Origin: Pyrus communis
Taxonomy: Eukaryota > Streptophyta > Magnoliopsida > Rosales > Rosaceae
Length of the DNA: 64,000 bases
NCBI RefSeq assembly: GCF_963583255.1
Contig: NC_084809.1
Span: 1,707,001 to 1,771,000, forward strand
Direction of reading: 5' to 3'
The notes below the pieces were generated by a model. That model worked only from the letters and a program-made list of their open reading frames with translations, had not been told where the DNA came from and made no database searches. Made by a program: the position numbers and the translations under genes. Within the stretch, counting starts at the first letter, position 1. Each line of letters opens with the position of its first letter. This document shows, piece by piece, positions 44,370 to 55,313 of the stretch.

Positions 44370-44953
44370 ATGGCGGAAACAAAACCGGCAAAGAGGAAAC
44401 CTGTATTCAAGAAGGTTGATCAGCTGAAACCGGACACCAAGGGACATACCTTGGTTGTGAAGGTTGTTAGTGTGAAGATGGTATTGCAGAAGGCCCGTCC
44501 TGATGGAATCCGAGTTCGTCAGATGAGGATCGCGGAATGCTTGGTTGGAGACGAAACCGGAACCATCATTTTCACTGCCAGAAATGACCAAGGTAGTGCC
44601 TTTTATACGACATTGATCTTGATCTTGTTCTTGGTTTTCTGTTGACGACATGTTTTACTTTTGTTGTTGTTGGGTTGCACAGATTTTAGATGAGTTTTGT
44701 TCTTACTATGTCTTGGCCTTTCTTATGGACAGTTGATCTGATGACAACTGGTGCCACGGTGATCCTGCGCAACGCAAAAATAGACATGTTCAAGGGTTCT
44801 ATGAGGCTTGCTGTGGACAAATGGGGTCGAGTTGAAGTAACCGAACCCGCCAGCTTCTCTGTTAAGGAAGATAACAACTTATCGCTGGTGGAATATGAGC
44901 TGATTAATGTTAATGAACTGGCTAATCCTGGTGCCAGTCAAGTGGTTTGTTGA
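44370..44953 (+). CDS. SOSS-B/At4g28440-like OB-fold nucleic-acid-binding protein
   Basis: Two exons, 44370-44592 and 44733-44953, with a G|TT phase-1 junction, encode 147 residues. The sequence starts MAETKPAKRKPVFKKVDQLK, then an OB-fold: GHTLVVKVVSVKMVLQK, CLVGDETGTIIFTARNDQVD and GATVILRNAKIDMFKGSMRL. KWGRVEV and LSLVEYELINVNE follow. This closely matches the small plant OB-fold family related to human SOSS complex subunit B (hSSB), which binds single-stranded nucleic acid; plant functions are less clear. The last 12 residues (ELANPGASQVVC) are less conserved. An in-frame upstream ATG exists at 44283, but MAETKPAKRK is the family start. Confidence 0.88.
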
Positions 44954-45490
44954 AAAGTGACCTTCGCTAGCGCGTTTCACATCCCCGCTCAGTTCTTGGA
45001 AACAGAATTTCAATCAGTATAAAGATATGAATTCTCTGGTTAATGAGGTGGTACATTGATATGTAGTTTTTCTCAGTGCCTGCCTAAGAAAGTTTCTTGT
45101 TTAGCAGATGTCACGGAGCTATTTCTATGGAAGTCTACTTGTATGAGGGGCGCCATTGCAACTCTGGCCTACTGCACAGCCGGTAACTCCAGTCAAATAG
45201 TGTGTAAAAGGAACTTGCTTGCTTTTCTTTGATTTGTATTAGGCTATGAGCTGTTGCTGTCATGAGATTATCATATTGTATGCAAGTGGAGTTTTAGCCC
45301 TATGTGTTTTTCGTCGTGGAATTTTCTCTTCTATCCCCTACCAACAAAAGTATGCAGTTGGATGGCAAATCTTCGGTTGATTAGTTGTTTCGCTAATTAG
45401 TTGTTTCGTAAACTTACACTATCATTCAAACTTTGAAACAAAAACTGCGAATCCGTGCTTACAAGTTACGAGTTAGGAGAAGCACTTCGA

Positions 45491-46725
45491 TCAAGTGTCT
45501 CTATCCCTATTTTGTTGAAGGAACTGGAGGTCCTTCTGCATTTGAACAGCTTCATTCGACGGGGGCTTTGGCTTTCGAACACTGCCGTCAGTACTGCCTT
45601 CGTCTACTTTCTGTGCCTTTTCGTTAATAATCCGTTGTAGCTCAGATCGCTCAACGGATGGATAACCGCCCTAAGCATTACATTTAGAAGTCTCTCGTCT
45701 TCTTCTTCTATCGGATCCTTCCCAAAGCAACAGAGGTAAATCCCTTCAAGGGCTTTCTCAACCCCAATCTCCATTGGGATAATCGGCGTAGGCGCCTCTA
45801 GTTTCGCCCGTAAAATTTCAGCCACGCACAAGAAGTAAATGATCAAAAACTTGGACCAACCAAACCAACCTCTTTTGCCTCGTTGATCAAGGAAATGAAA
45901 TTCTGCTCTTCGAATTCGATATCATTTGAAACACGCAGCCTCGCCGCCCCTTCTAAAATCTCCTCGGATTTCTGAAGACCGCACCAATGGCTGCTACCCA
46001 ACAGCACATTAGAACATACAGAGGATCCCCTGCCTAGACAAAACAACAAAATCTAGCTCATAATTCATCCATTTTGCAAATTTCATCTCAAAAACACAAA
46101 AAATGCTTCGGTAAAATGTGCTTTTTGCCAACCAATAGCACTCGCAGAAAACTTGTAAGTGCTTATGGGTCAAGAAGAGCTTTTTTACAGAAGTATCGGC
46201 AAGTGTTTCTTCATGAGACTCGCATTTTTATTAAAAAGATTGATGTGAGCAAAAGTGCTTTTTAAATAAGCATTTCTAAACGGGCATTAAAGATTCGATC
46301 TTTACCCGACCTCGTCGATCTTGGAACTCATAAAAAGCTCTAGAATCATCAGTAGTGCACTTCTTCCCCACCCGCCTCCTAAACTCTGAGAAATCAACCG
46401 TGTCTCCGCCGAGGCCGCCTTCGTCGCTGAGAATCCTCGCTATCAACCCGACAACCGGGAGCGAACCGATGACCTTGCTGGCAAAGCTGGAGATGGAATT
46501 TGGATTGTCCATGTAAGCTTTAACAGAGAAGAATCCACTTGAGCTTGGAGCTTTGGAATTCTTGTGTCTCGTGGGGTCGCCATAGATTTGGCCGAGGTGC
46601 AGCAGAGATGGCGAAATGGCGTGGTCAAAAGGGTTGCCGAGGTGGTGGTTTGCGGCGGTGGAGAGCTGGGGAGTGAAGTTGGATTTGATAGAAGGGGAAG
46701 GGGAAGTGGATGACATAACCACCAT
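45491..46725 (-). pseudogene. Photosystem I assembly factor PSA3-like gene with two apparent frameshifts
   Basis: Exon 1 (46725-46306, 140 codons) is intact. It has a Ser/Thr-rich, plastid-type N-terminus, then NSISSFASKVIGSLPVVGLI, GGDTVDFSEFRRRVGKKC and AFYEFQDRRGR. Exon 2 (46033-45870) starts AGDPLYVLMCCWVAAIGA, then loses one base before GLQKSEEILEGAARLRVSND. Exon 3 (about 45810-45491) begins RAKLEAPTPIIPMEIGVEKA, loses one base after LLNVMLRAV, and continues VERSELQRIINEKAQKVDEG to TGA at 45491. No clear AG acceptor precedes RAKLEAP. Arabidopsis PSA3 (At3g55250, by memory) is a stromal factor for PSI assembly. No other stops appear once the two indels are allowed, so sequencing error or very recent inactivation are both possible. 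Confidence 0.7.
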
Positions 46726-46899
46726 GGTTGCAGAAGTGGAAGTTAATCTCGTTGGTGGTGGATCGGCCTCCCGTTTATGTACGTTATCTTATCCAATACT
46801 AGTCTACATGGCACGCAAAGTGGGAAAAAAAAATTTATTTTTGTTTTTGAAATAGAAGAAGAGAGGAAGAGAGTGATAGAGATATGACAGTAGGAAATC

Positions 46900-46934
<35 letters not shown>

Positions 46935-48077
46935 AGAGATATGTTAGGGTTACATGTATGTGAGATTTTAAAAAAAATACAGTAAAATTTGGTTGTGTGA
47001 AATTACATTTCTACCCTATATTTCTTATTCATGTTTTGTTTTAATTAGAAAGTTAAACTAGTAATTTCATAGAATTTTGATTGACAATAAGTGTTTTATA
47101 AATTAGTAGAGATTTTGAGTCCAGCCCGTTAAGAAGTATGGTCTGAGCCTATGGAAAAGGCCCATCAGTCTCATCTTTCTTCATATCTAAGATTGGGCCA
47201 AATTGCATAGTTTCATTAGGGATGGACAACCATTCAGTGTTTAAAATATTCACAAAATTAAATTTTTTTTTTTTGAAATATTCAAAAATTAAAGAAATCA
47301 ATGAATATCGAAGATTCTTACCAATTCATTACATAAATTTTGCTAGCAAATTTCAAACATTTGATTTTTTATTGATAAATTTTTCTCTAATTTCGATTAA
47401 ATCTGAATGAGTTGATATACCTTTTCCATTACAAAATTTCATATTTTCCGTCTAAGGTAATTGATATTGTTATCGATATCAATACATCTATCAGTATTTC
47501 TGTAAATTTGTATATCGATATTACCATCTATATAAATATTTTAAACATCACTAAACGCATTAGTCTCTAATTTCAACTAACACTGTCGAAGTTGTACAGT
47601 TCGACAAAGTCTTTCTATTTATAATCGAGTTAATAAATTAACCACCGACTGTCGCCCACTACGAATATCACTTTACATTTCGGTCCATGTAAATTGCTCC
47701 CCCAATGAATTCGAGCCCCCAACTCAACAATTCACCGCAAACCAAACTAGCCCTAGAATTAAAAATTAAAGAAACACAAAGACGAAAAACACTCTTCATC
47801 CGGCATTAATAAACAAGTGTGAGAATTTGGCGGCACCACACCCTCCCACTTACTTGGCCACTCCCCACCCGCCCTCGTCTTGTTCCCCACTCGTTTTTGT
47901 CTCTCCATATCCCTGCCCTAATTTCTCGGAATTTAAGTTTGTAATTATCTCGTCTTAATCGCTAATCGGATGTGATTAACTGTAAAGTACGTTTCTTTCT
48001 TTTATCTCCGACCTTATTTCTCTACTTCCGCGCCGATTTCTCTGTGTCTGCGAAATCCATCACTGCTACTGCAAGCA
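46726..48077. promoter_or_regulatory. Divergent intergenic region (PSA3-like / SAMHD1-like)
   Basis: About 1.35 kb shared by two divergent starts. Holds a T-run of about 29 bp at 46902-46930 and AT-rich DNA. 47820-48070 is GC-richer and probably the SAMHD1-like promoter and leader. No gene was found. Confidence 0.45.
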
Positions 48078-51000
48078 ATGGGAGCGTACAACAACGACCG
48101 CGTTTTTTCGCCGATGTACAGCTTCGCCTCCTCCCAAGACTTCCGTCTCTCGAAGCACGTGCACGACAGTGTCCATGGCAACATTTACCTCGACGCGGTA
48201 ACTCTCTGTGATGCCCCCATTGCGTTTTTACTGCCTTTTGCTAGTAAATTTTGTACCTTTTTTGGCGCATGCAGTTGTATTTTCGTTTACAACTATTGGG
48301 TTTTTGATTTTTTGACTTGTAAATTGAAAAGGAGTAATTTTGTTTGCCATTGTTGTTAAAAGTTTTGAAATTTATGAATGGCCAAGTTTTTTTTACCGTA
48401 TTTTGTATGGAAAATGGGTACTTGTTTACTGTTTTTTGAGTTATGGATGGAAAGGGGGTAATTTGGCATTGACGCATTGTTGTTAAGGTTTTGAAATTTA
48501 TGTTGAATGAAGTGTTTTTTACTGTGTTTTTTATGGTTGCAGCTTTCGTTGAAGTTCATCGATACCGAGGAGTTTCAGAGGTAAGTTGGAATTTGTGTAT
48601 TACTAAGTCGAATGAAATATGTGTTTGTTGTTTGCTGTGAATTTAATGATTTCATGGCATTTCAGGCTTCGGGAGTTGAAACAACTCGGTGAGTTTTATG
48701 CACCGTTCGATTATAGTATATTCTTTAACAATGAGTTTAAACCTTTTCATTGTAAAACGTTGAAGTAGTTGATATCCGTGGACAGTTTTGCAATCCAAGG
48801 TTTTATTTTAGTTTTTGCTTAAGATGCACGATTCAATGTGGATGTGGCTTCAGAATTTTTTTTATTAGAATGTGATATGTTTTAATTGTTCTCGTATTGA
48901 GTAACGTTTTGGAGTGTTGGCTTTGTGTAATTGAAGTTCTGTATGTCATTGTGTCGACGTTTCAGGAGTGGCACACATGGTTTATCCAGGGGCTACACAT
49001 TCCAGGTTTGAGCATTCACTTGGTGTCTATTGGCTTGCCGGTGAAGCTGCTCAGAGGCTTAAAAATTATCAGGTAGAAATCTGTAGTCTAATATCATTGA
49101 GGACTGGTAATTACATATAATGTCAAAGATTCGTCATTTTCATATATGCTTGCATCCTTGCAGGGTTTGGAGCTGGATATTGACCGCTTTGATCTCCAGA
49201 CAGTAAAAATTGCAGGTGATTTTAGTTGTTTCTAGCGTATTGTCCCTTCATTGTGTCATCTGATTAAAAAAATATATATATCGTTTAATTTACAGGACTT
49301 CTGCATGATGTTGGCCATGGGCCTTTCAGTCACTTGTTTGAACGTGAATTTCTTCCCCAGGTTCGGAGTGGTTCCCATTGGTATGTTTTACATCCATTTA
49401 CACTTTCGTTTATGGTTGAATGCCCGCTCTATGAGATTTTGTTTCCCATCACGAAAAGAGTTAGAAAGGAAAAAAAAAAAACCCTATACTTGGAATGTAT
49501 GCTTTAGAAGTTTGTCTCCTTGATATAGTGAAAATTCTGTGTATTAGGTCACATGAAGACATGTCAGTGAAGATGGTTGACCACATTGTTAATCAGCATC
49601 ATATTGAGATCGACTCTGAGATGGTTAAAAGAGTTAAGGTTAGTAATCTATTGCCCGATAGGACTTATTACAGATGCATTATATTATTTGAAGTTCTCTC
49701 TCTAGCCAGCTCCAGACTTTATTACACAATGAAATTTAAACAGTACTCAAGTTACGGCAAGGATATAAATTAGGTTTTCTGTTCCCATTGTTGATAAAAA
49801 AATTTCCCGGTTGACAGGAGATGATACTGGCCAGCTCTGAATTTGCAGTGCCTAAGGTAAGATTCTTCAAAATCAGCATTAGTATAATATTTATGTATTT
49901 TAGATTTTGTTGTCATTTTATTTGACCCGACCTTTCTCTATGTTCTTTTAAACTTTTATTAGAGCTCAAGAGAGAAGCCTTTTTTGTATGAAATTGTTGC
50001 AAATGGCCGTAATGGAATTGATGTGGACAAGTAAGTGAGACTCAAGTTCATTTTGATGTGGTATTACTCATTCGTACTTCATTTTAATGCATGTTTATGT
50101 AACTTTCATACTGGAATCTAATGCTATGGAGATGTTTATCATTAATAGGTTTGATTATATTCTTCGTGACTGCCGCAATTGTGGGCTGGGATTGAACTTT
50201 GAGTATCAAAGGTTTCTTTCTGATCTTAAAGTTCACTTTGATGCATCTTATTATTCTTTTCGTCCTTTTTTTTTAAAGAAACAATAGCATTTTATTAAAA
50301 TAATAGAAGGAATTAGAAGCGGATAAGAAATCCACCAACTGGAAAAACTAGCCTTTCAAGTAGGACTACTTTACTAGGAACTAAGCTGAACCAAATTCAT
50401 TTTACGGCTGCTTATCAAGTGAAGGAATGATGAATACATGGGTGATATATTGGTGATCTGTTCTATCATCATATTTTTTCCCCCTCTTGCAGATTAATGG
50501 AGACAATGCGGGTTCTGGATGATGAAATATGCTATCGTGCCAAAGATTGTTAGTATTTTGTCAAATTCATTTATCAGATTAGTTTTGTATTTTCGGTTTC
50601 TACATGCTAATGGTTGCCTAAATTTCTAGATCTTACCGTCCACAAGTTATTTGCTACCCGTGCTGATTTGTATCGAACAGTTTATACACATCCGAAAGTA
50701 AAGGTATAGACTAAATAGTTTCTTGAGCATCCCCAGTGCAGATGAGTTCAGTGTTTGAATCTGACAAAGAACTACTTTTGTAGGCCATAGAGCTTATGGT
50801 GGTTGATGCCCTAGTGAAAGCAAATGATTTTCTTGACATTGCATCATGCATTGAGGATCCCTCTCAATACTGGAAGGTATCAGGAGCATTTTACTACATT
50901 TTATTTCTTTTTTATTATTGCCCTGATTCTTAGAATGCTATGCTTGAAATGATTCAAATGCAGTTAGATGACACCATAATTAGAACTATTGAGACAGCTC

Positions 51001-52249
51001 CAAACAAAGAACTAAAGGAAGCTAGGGACTTAATCCTACGCATTAGGAGGAGAAATCTTTACCAGGTAAGTTTTTGCTGGTCACTACTTTTCTGAACTCC
51101 GTGAATAATCTGAGAAAGTTTACTTATGGGTCTCTATTGTGGTTTGATAATGTTTGGTGGCAGTTTTGCAACGAGTATTCTGTACCCAAGGAAAAAATGG
51201 AGCATTTCAAAAATGTCACCGCTCAAGATATTGTTTGTTCTCAGGTTGCGACAACCAGTCCTTTCCATTTCAGTGCATGCGTGTGTGTCTCTTCATTGCT
51301 AAAAATTGTCTCACTCCTAACGCCATGTTACTTTTTTCACAGAAAAATGGAGGAGTGACATTGAAAGAGGAGGATGTCGCTGTTAGCAACGTCAGGATTG
51401 ATTTGACTCGTGGGAGACATAATCCTCTTGAAAGGTACTTGAGGATGCTCTCCTTTTTTTGGTTTGATGAGAATGTCCTTTAAAAGGCCATTGGTTCTAT
51501 GTTTCGGTGCAACTGTTATTAAGCATCAAATGACCCTTTTTTCTCTTATTAATGCATGTACCTCTTCCAGTATAAGCTTTTTCCAGGTACGTCTCTTAAA
51601 CCCATTCAGTAGTCTTTTGTATCTAAACCCTTTATATGGATACATAATTCAGATGAAATAGTCATTAATTTTGACATCGGAGAGCCGACAGAAATGAAAC
51701 GAAAAGAGAAACAATTTGAGACTCGTTGAAAATGAAAGGAATGTAGACTATTTCAGACTTGTGGAATTGAAACTTGTTAAATGACACATCTTTACCTAGT
51801 CAGGAAGAACCAAAATTTGTGTGTTAATAAACAAGTGATAGCTGTAGGATGCAGATGGGCGAAAATTCAGTTCTTTTCTATGGTTGGTCTTTGGTGCGTC
51901 ACTGAAAACAAGTTTGATGTATCTGTTCAGGATTACGATAGTCATGAAAAATTCACCATACGCGATGATCGTATTAGTCACTTGCTGCCGACATCATATC
52001 AAGATATGATAGTGCGTGTGTACTCCAAAAAGCCTGAGCTGGTCTGTCAAATTAAACATTACCACAGTTTGATCACTGGCTTTATCTTCTCCCTTACCGT
52101 CTTTGACTAAACATATTCATATTCTCCAACACAATGTACAGGTCGGAGCAATCTCTGAGGCTTTTGAGAACTTTCAGCTAAAAACATACGGGATCAAGGC
52201 ACAGATACATGCAACACCAGAGAAAAAGAAGCGTCGTATCTTAGCATGA
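48078..52249 (+). CDS. VEN4: Deoxynucleoside triphosphate triphosphohydrolase, SAMHD1 homologue (VENOSA4-like)
   Basis: Nineteen exons splice in frame to 472 residues: 48078-48197, 48543-48580, 48666-48688, 48966-49072, 49164-49215, 49296-49380, 49548-49638, 49818-49856, 49963-50030, 50149-50211, 50493-50548, 50630-50703, 50784-50876, 50964-51065, 51164-51244, 51343-51434, 51571-51586, 51931-52041 and 52142-52249. The HD-domain metal ligands are visible: His77 (SRFEHSLGVYWLAG), His117-Asp118 (LLHDVGHGPFSH) and a later Asp in FDYILRDCRN (about 215). The protein ends EKKKRRILA, a basic nuclear-type tail. SAMHD1 enzymes hydrolyse dNTPs to nucleoside plus triphosphate; the Arabidopsis homologue VEN4 affects chloroplast development and leaf reticulation. 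No N-terminal SAM domain is present, as in other plant members. Exon 17 is only 16 nt. Confidence 0.94.
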
Positions 52250-52714
52250 TGGAGGCGCCGCCATTTATATGATTACGCCGTTATCTAGTAAGCCGGAATT
52301 CAGACTTGGATCAATTTGGATATTTTTTGTATAGGTATGGCCGTTATCAATTAGTCGACTGGGAATATACCACACTACAAGGTGCAACTTTTGTATACCA
52401 TTCACTTATATTAGTGAAACGGCCTCAGCTGTAAGCTTCTAAAAGGTGCTAGGTCTAAGTTCTCCTTCTTTTTGACAAATGTGTTGATGGTCGGCATGAA
52501 GTGTATTATAATCATATAATTATATCTTTCTGAAGTATTTATGTCACGGGAATGATTTAGGGTCTGTTTGGGACTTCTTATGTTAGAAGCACTTTTGTTC
52601 GTAAGTGTTTTTGTTAGAAGTTCTTTTATTAGGTGCTTATAGCAATCATAGTCAGAAAACACTTATAGCCCCTATAGAAGCATTTCCAAACATGCCCACC
52701 GGTGGCAAGTGGCC
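52250..52714. other. SAMHD1-like 3' flank with degraded MITE
   Basis: Probable 3' UTR to about 52450. 52560-52700 runs from 'gggtctgtttgggacttctt' to 'catttccaaacatgccc', an imperfect inverted arrangement with 'agaagcactttt' words, consistent with a degraded hAT-type MITE. Confidence 0.4.
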
Positions 52715-52815
52715 ATTTTCCATAGTGGTGGATAGGTGTTGAGCCCTTACATGACAGTGTAGTTCAAATTCCGTCGGTGATTAATCTAAGAAAATCTATC
52801 GTTTGACAAAAAAAA
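52715..52815 (+). mobile_element. tRNA-derived SINE
   Basis: 'atagtggtggataggtgttg' (A-box region), 'tagttcaaattccgtcgg' (B box), then 'attaatctaagaaaatctat' and 'cgtttgacaaaaaaaa', the same tail type as the SINE in FDH intron 2. Confidence 0.6.
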
Positions 52816-52820
52816 CAAAA

Positions 52821-52968
52821 GGCGTGCTATCCATACATCTATTTTTACCTCTCACGCACCGTTCTCAATTTTTGACCGTTGGATTGAATGAACTGAAGAA
52901 GATCAATGGATAAAGTTTAACAAGGGCGTGTGAGAGGTAAAAAGGGGTGTGTGAATAATACTACCAAA
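52821..52968. mobile_element. MITE of the 'gcgtgctatccac' family, copy 2
   Basis: 'ggcgtgctatccatacatct' and 'gtgtgtgaataatactacc' are the ends; internal 'accgttggattgaatgaa'. It inserted directly after the A-rich end of the SINE. Immediately right, 52985-53110 is a degenerate relative of the small MITE nested at 23.29 kb. Confidence 0.7.
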
Positions 52969-53109
52969 AAAAAAACAAGAAAAATAATGAATTTGGCTTG
53001 AAAACTTTAAGTTTTAATGACAATAACAAAATAAAGGGTAAAATGAATACTACCATGGTTGACTTTTTAGTATAAAAATATGATTTTTTATTAAAATTCG
53101 ATAAAAAAA

Positions 53110-55313
53110 CATGCCCGCCGTTGTTTAAATGCAGAGAAAAATCTGAACATTTTAGGGTTGGGATGGAACCTTTGGTCGGGAGGGTGCTTGAATATCACGG
53201 GCCTTTTCTCTTAGTATCCAAGGAGTCTGTCTCCTCCCGTGAACCCCTTGACCGACTAAAATACCAGTCTCTGCTGCTTTTGTTGCCCAATTAAGTCAAA
53301 AAGTGAAGGCTGTCACATGTATTGTGTTGATGTTCATGGGAAAAGCTAACTCCGAAATTACCGCTTTGTTTTTATTGAGCCAAAGATAAGGTCTTTTCAC
53401 CTGGTAATCTGCTACTATTCTACTTTTTTTTAACAAATATGCCCTGGTAATCCAATTTTTCTGGTTATCAAGGCACATTATCTGCTGCTATTGTCCTAAA
53501 GAAAAATTGTTGATAACCAAGGTTAATAAAGTTTAAGAATTCTTCGTTGAGTGAATGGTTGTCTTATTAGAGAAGATATTTGATAGGGTAGCTCTCATAC
53601 TGAATGAGACCGTGTGAAGCTGGATGAGACCAACATAATAGATGCTTTACAAATAACGTGGTTAGACATACCTACTAACAAGCATTGAGGGTTGGACCAA
53701 AAAGAGGGGAGTGAGTGTAGTTTGAGAACAAAGTAATTCTAGGACTAATTGGGTTAATCAAGATCATTCACGCTTGTCGATCTACAAAATAAAGACAACT
53801 AAATTAATTTGTACACGTTAACAACTGATCGTAACATTCCGCTTGAGAACGAATAATAAGTTGCTCATTATCTCATTAGGTCAAATTCTAACATGATAAT
53901 GTCCACTATTGCTAAGGGCCCTTTATTTTTTGTCATGATTCAAAGTACTCTCAATGATAAACCAAAGCCTTGACCAAAACAAAACTGAGAAACCAAACCT
54001 TCCATATATGAACCAAATATGTTCCCAACCATGCAACAGAACATCCTCAATTTGGCATAGACATTGCCTGGAGTCTGGACCACACAACCCAAATCCTCTT
54101 TTCTTCCACTCTAACAAAAAAACCCTATCTTTATATATAAAATCTTTGCCAACCCTAACCAAATTTGAGAGGTAATAATTTAATTTGGGATTCCACACTC
54201 CCACCACAAGACCATACCCTTTTTTTTTGTATAAATGGAGAAGCAAAACAAACAAAGGAATTGATGGTTGTATGGTGGGGATTATTAGGGCACCATATGC
54301 CTTTTCCATATGTCTTTTGGCTTAAGCACCATATGCCTTTAAAATGTGTTTTTCTGTCTTTGGCTTAGCCTATGATGTACAATTTTAACCAAATAGGATT
54401 TTTTCAGTGTATCAAGATCAGGGCATGGTACAACAAGTATCATAATATAAGTGGTTAGATACTTGAATTATGATACTGAGTGTACTGGACCGTGTTCCCA
54501 GCATACTAAAAAATAACAAAAAATGCTACCAAGTATAAGAAGAATACTAAACCACACTATTTAAGAATAATCACTTAAACATGCTTTTATAAACCAAATT
54601 AGTATTCACTTACTAATAAAACTTGCACATAAATCCACAGATTATGGCATGGTCTGGGAGAGAGTTTGATGTGTAGCTGGAGATATATTTCTTTTATAAA
54701 CAACTCTAAACACGTATGCAATTATATTTAGGAATCTTTCACGAACAAGATAGATCAGAATTGATCTTTTTGAGATAAGATAAGAGAAAATTTTGCATTC
54801 AACAACTTGACCATGTAATCTGTATGACATCTTTCACCAAAACATAAGAACTTAAGTGTTTCTTTTTAATTTTACCTGAACTCACCTAAATTTACGCTCG
54901 TCCATAAAATATGAAAGTTGTCATATAGACATGTCGACCGAAAATTTGCAAAAAATCACATCTCTATAGAAGATGAGGTAAATGATGTATTATGTTGAAG
55001 GACACAAAGCATTAGAAGAAAAGAGAGGGGAGAGAGAGAGAGAGAGAGGGAAAAAGTGGGCGAGAGAGTGAGGTGGGTCAGAAACACACGTCGTCCTCAG
55101 GCAAAATCCATGTGCCCACATGGATGATGGCGAGAGAAGCAACAGAGTAACACTACTACTGCTCGATCTTGGTGACACCATTTATAACCCTTCTCCTCCT
55201 CCACCTTCTGCAACATCCTCACAAGAAGCGGACAGCTTTCGATACAGTGACTGACTGACTACCCCAAAAGCAGCGAGCTTTCTTTACTTTCTGACACCAA
55301 ACTGTGAAAAAAA
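53110..55313 (+). other. Intergenic and probable kinase-gene upstream region
   Basis: AT-rich sequence without a convincing gene; the frames present are short and lack domain patterns. A GA-rich tract at 55020-55060 and 'ccttctcctcctccacct' near 55192 lie in the likely 5' leader of the kinase gene. Confidence 0.45.

Noticed and set aside
53923..54309. 128-codon minus-strand frame in the intergenic region before the kinase gene
   Set aside because: No domain or family resemblance, AT-rich codon use and no flanking splice or promoter pattern. Considered chance, though a lost gene fragment cannot be excluded.
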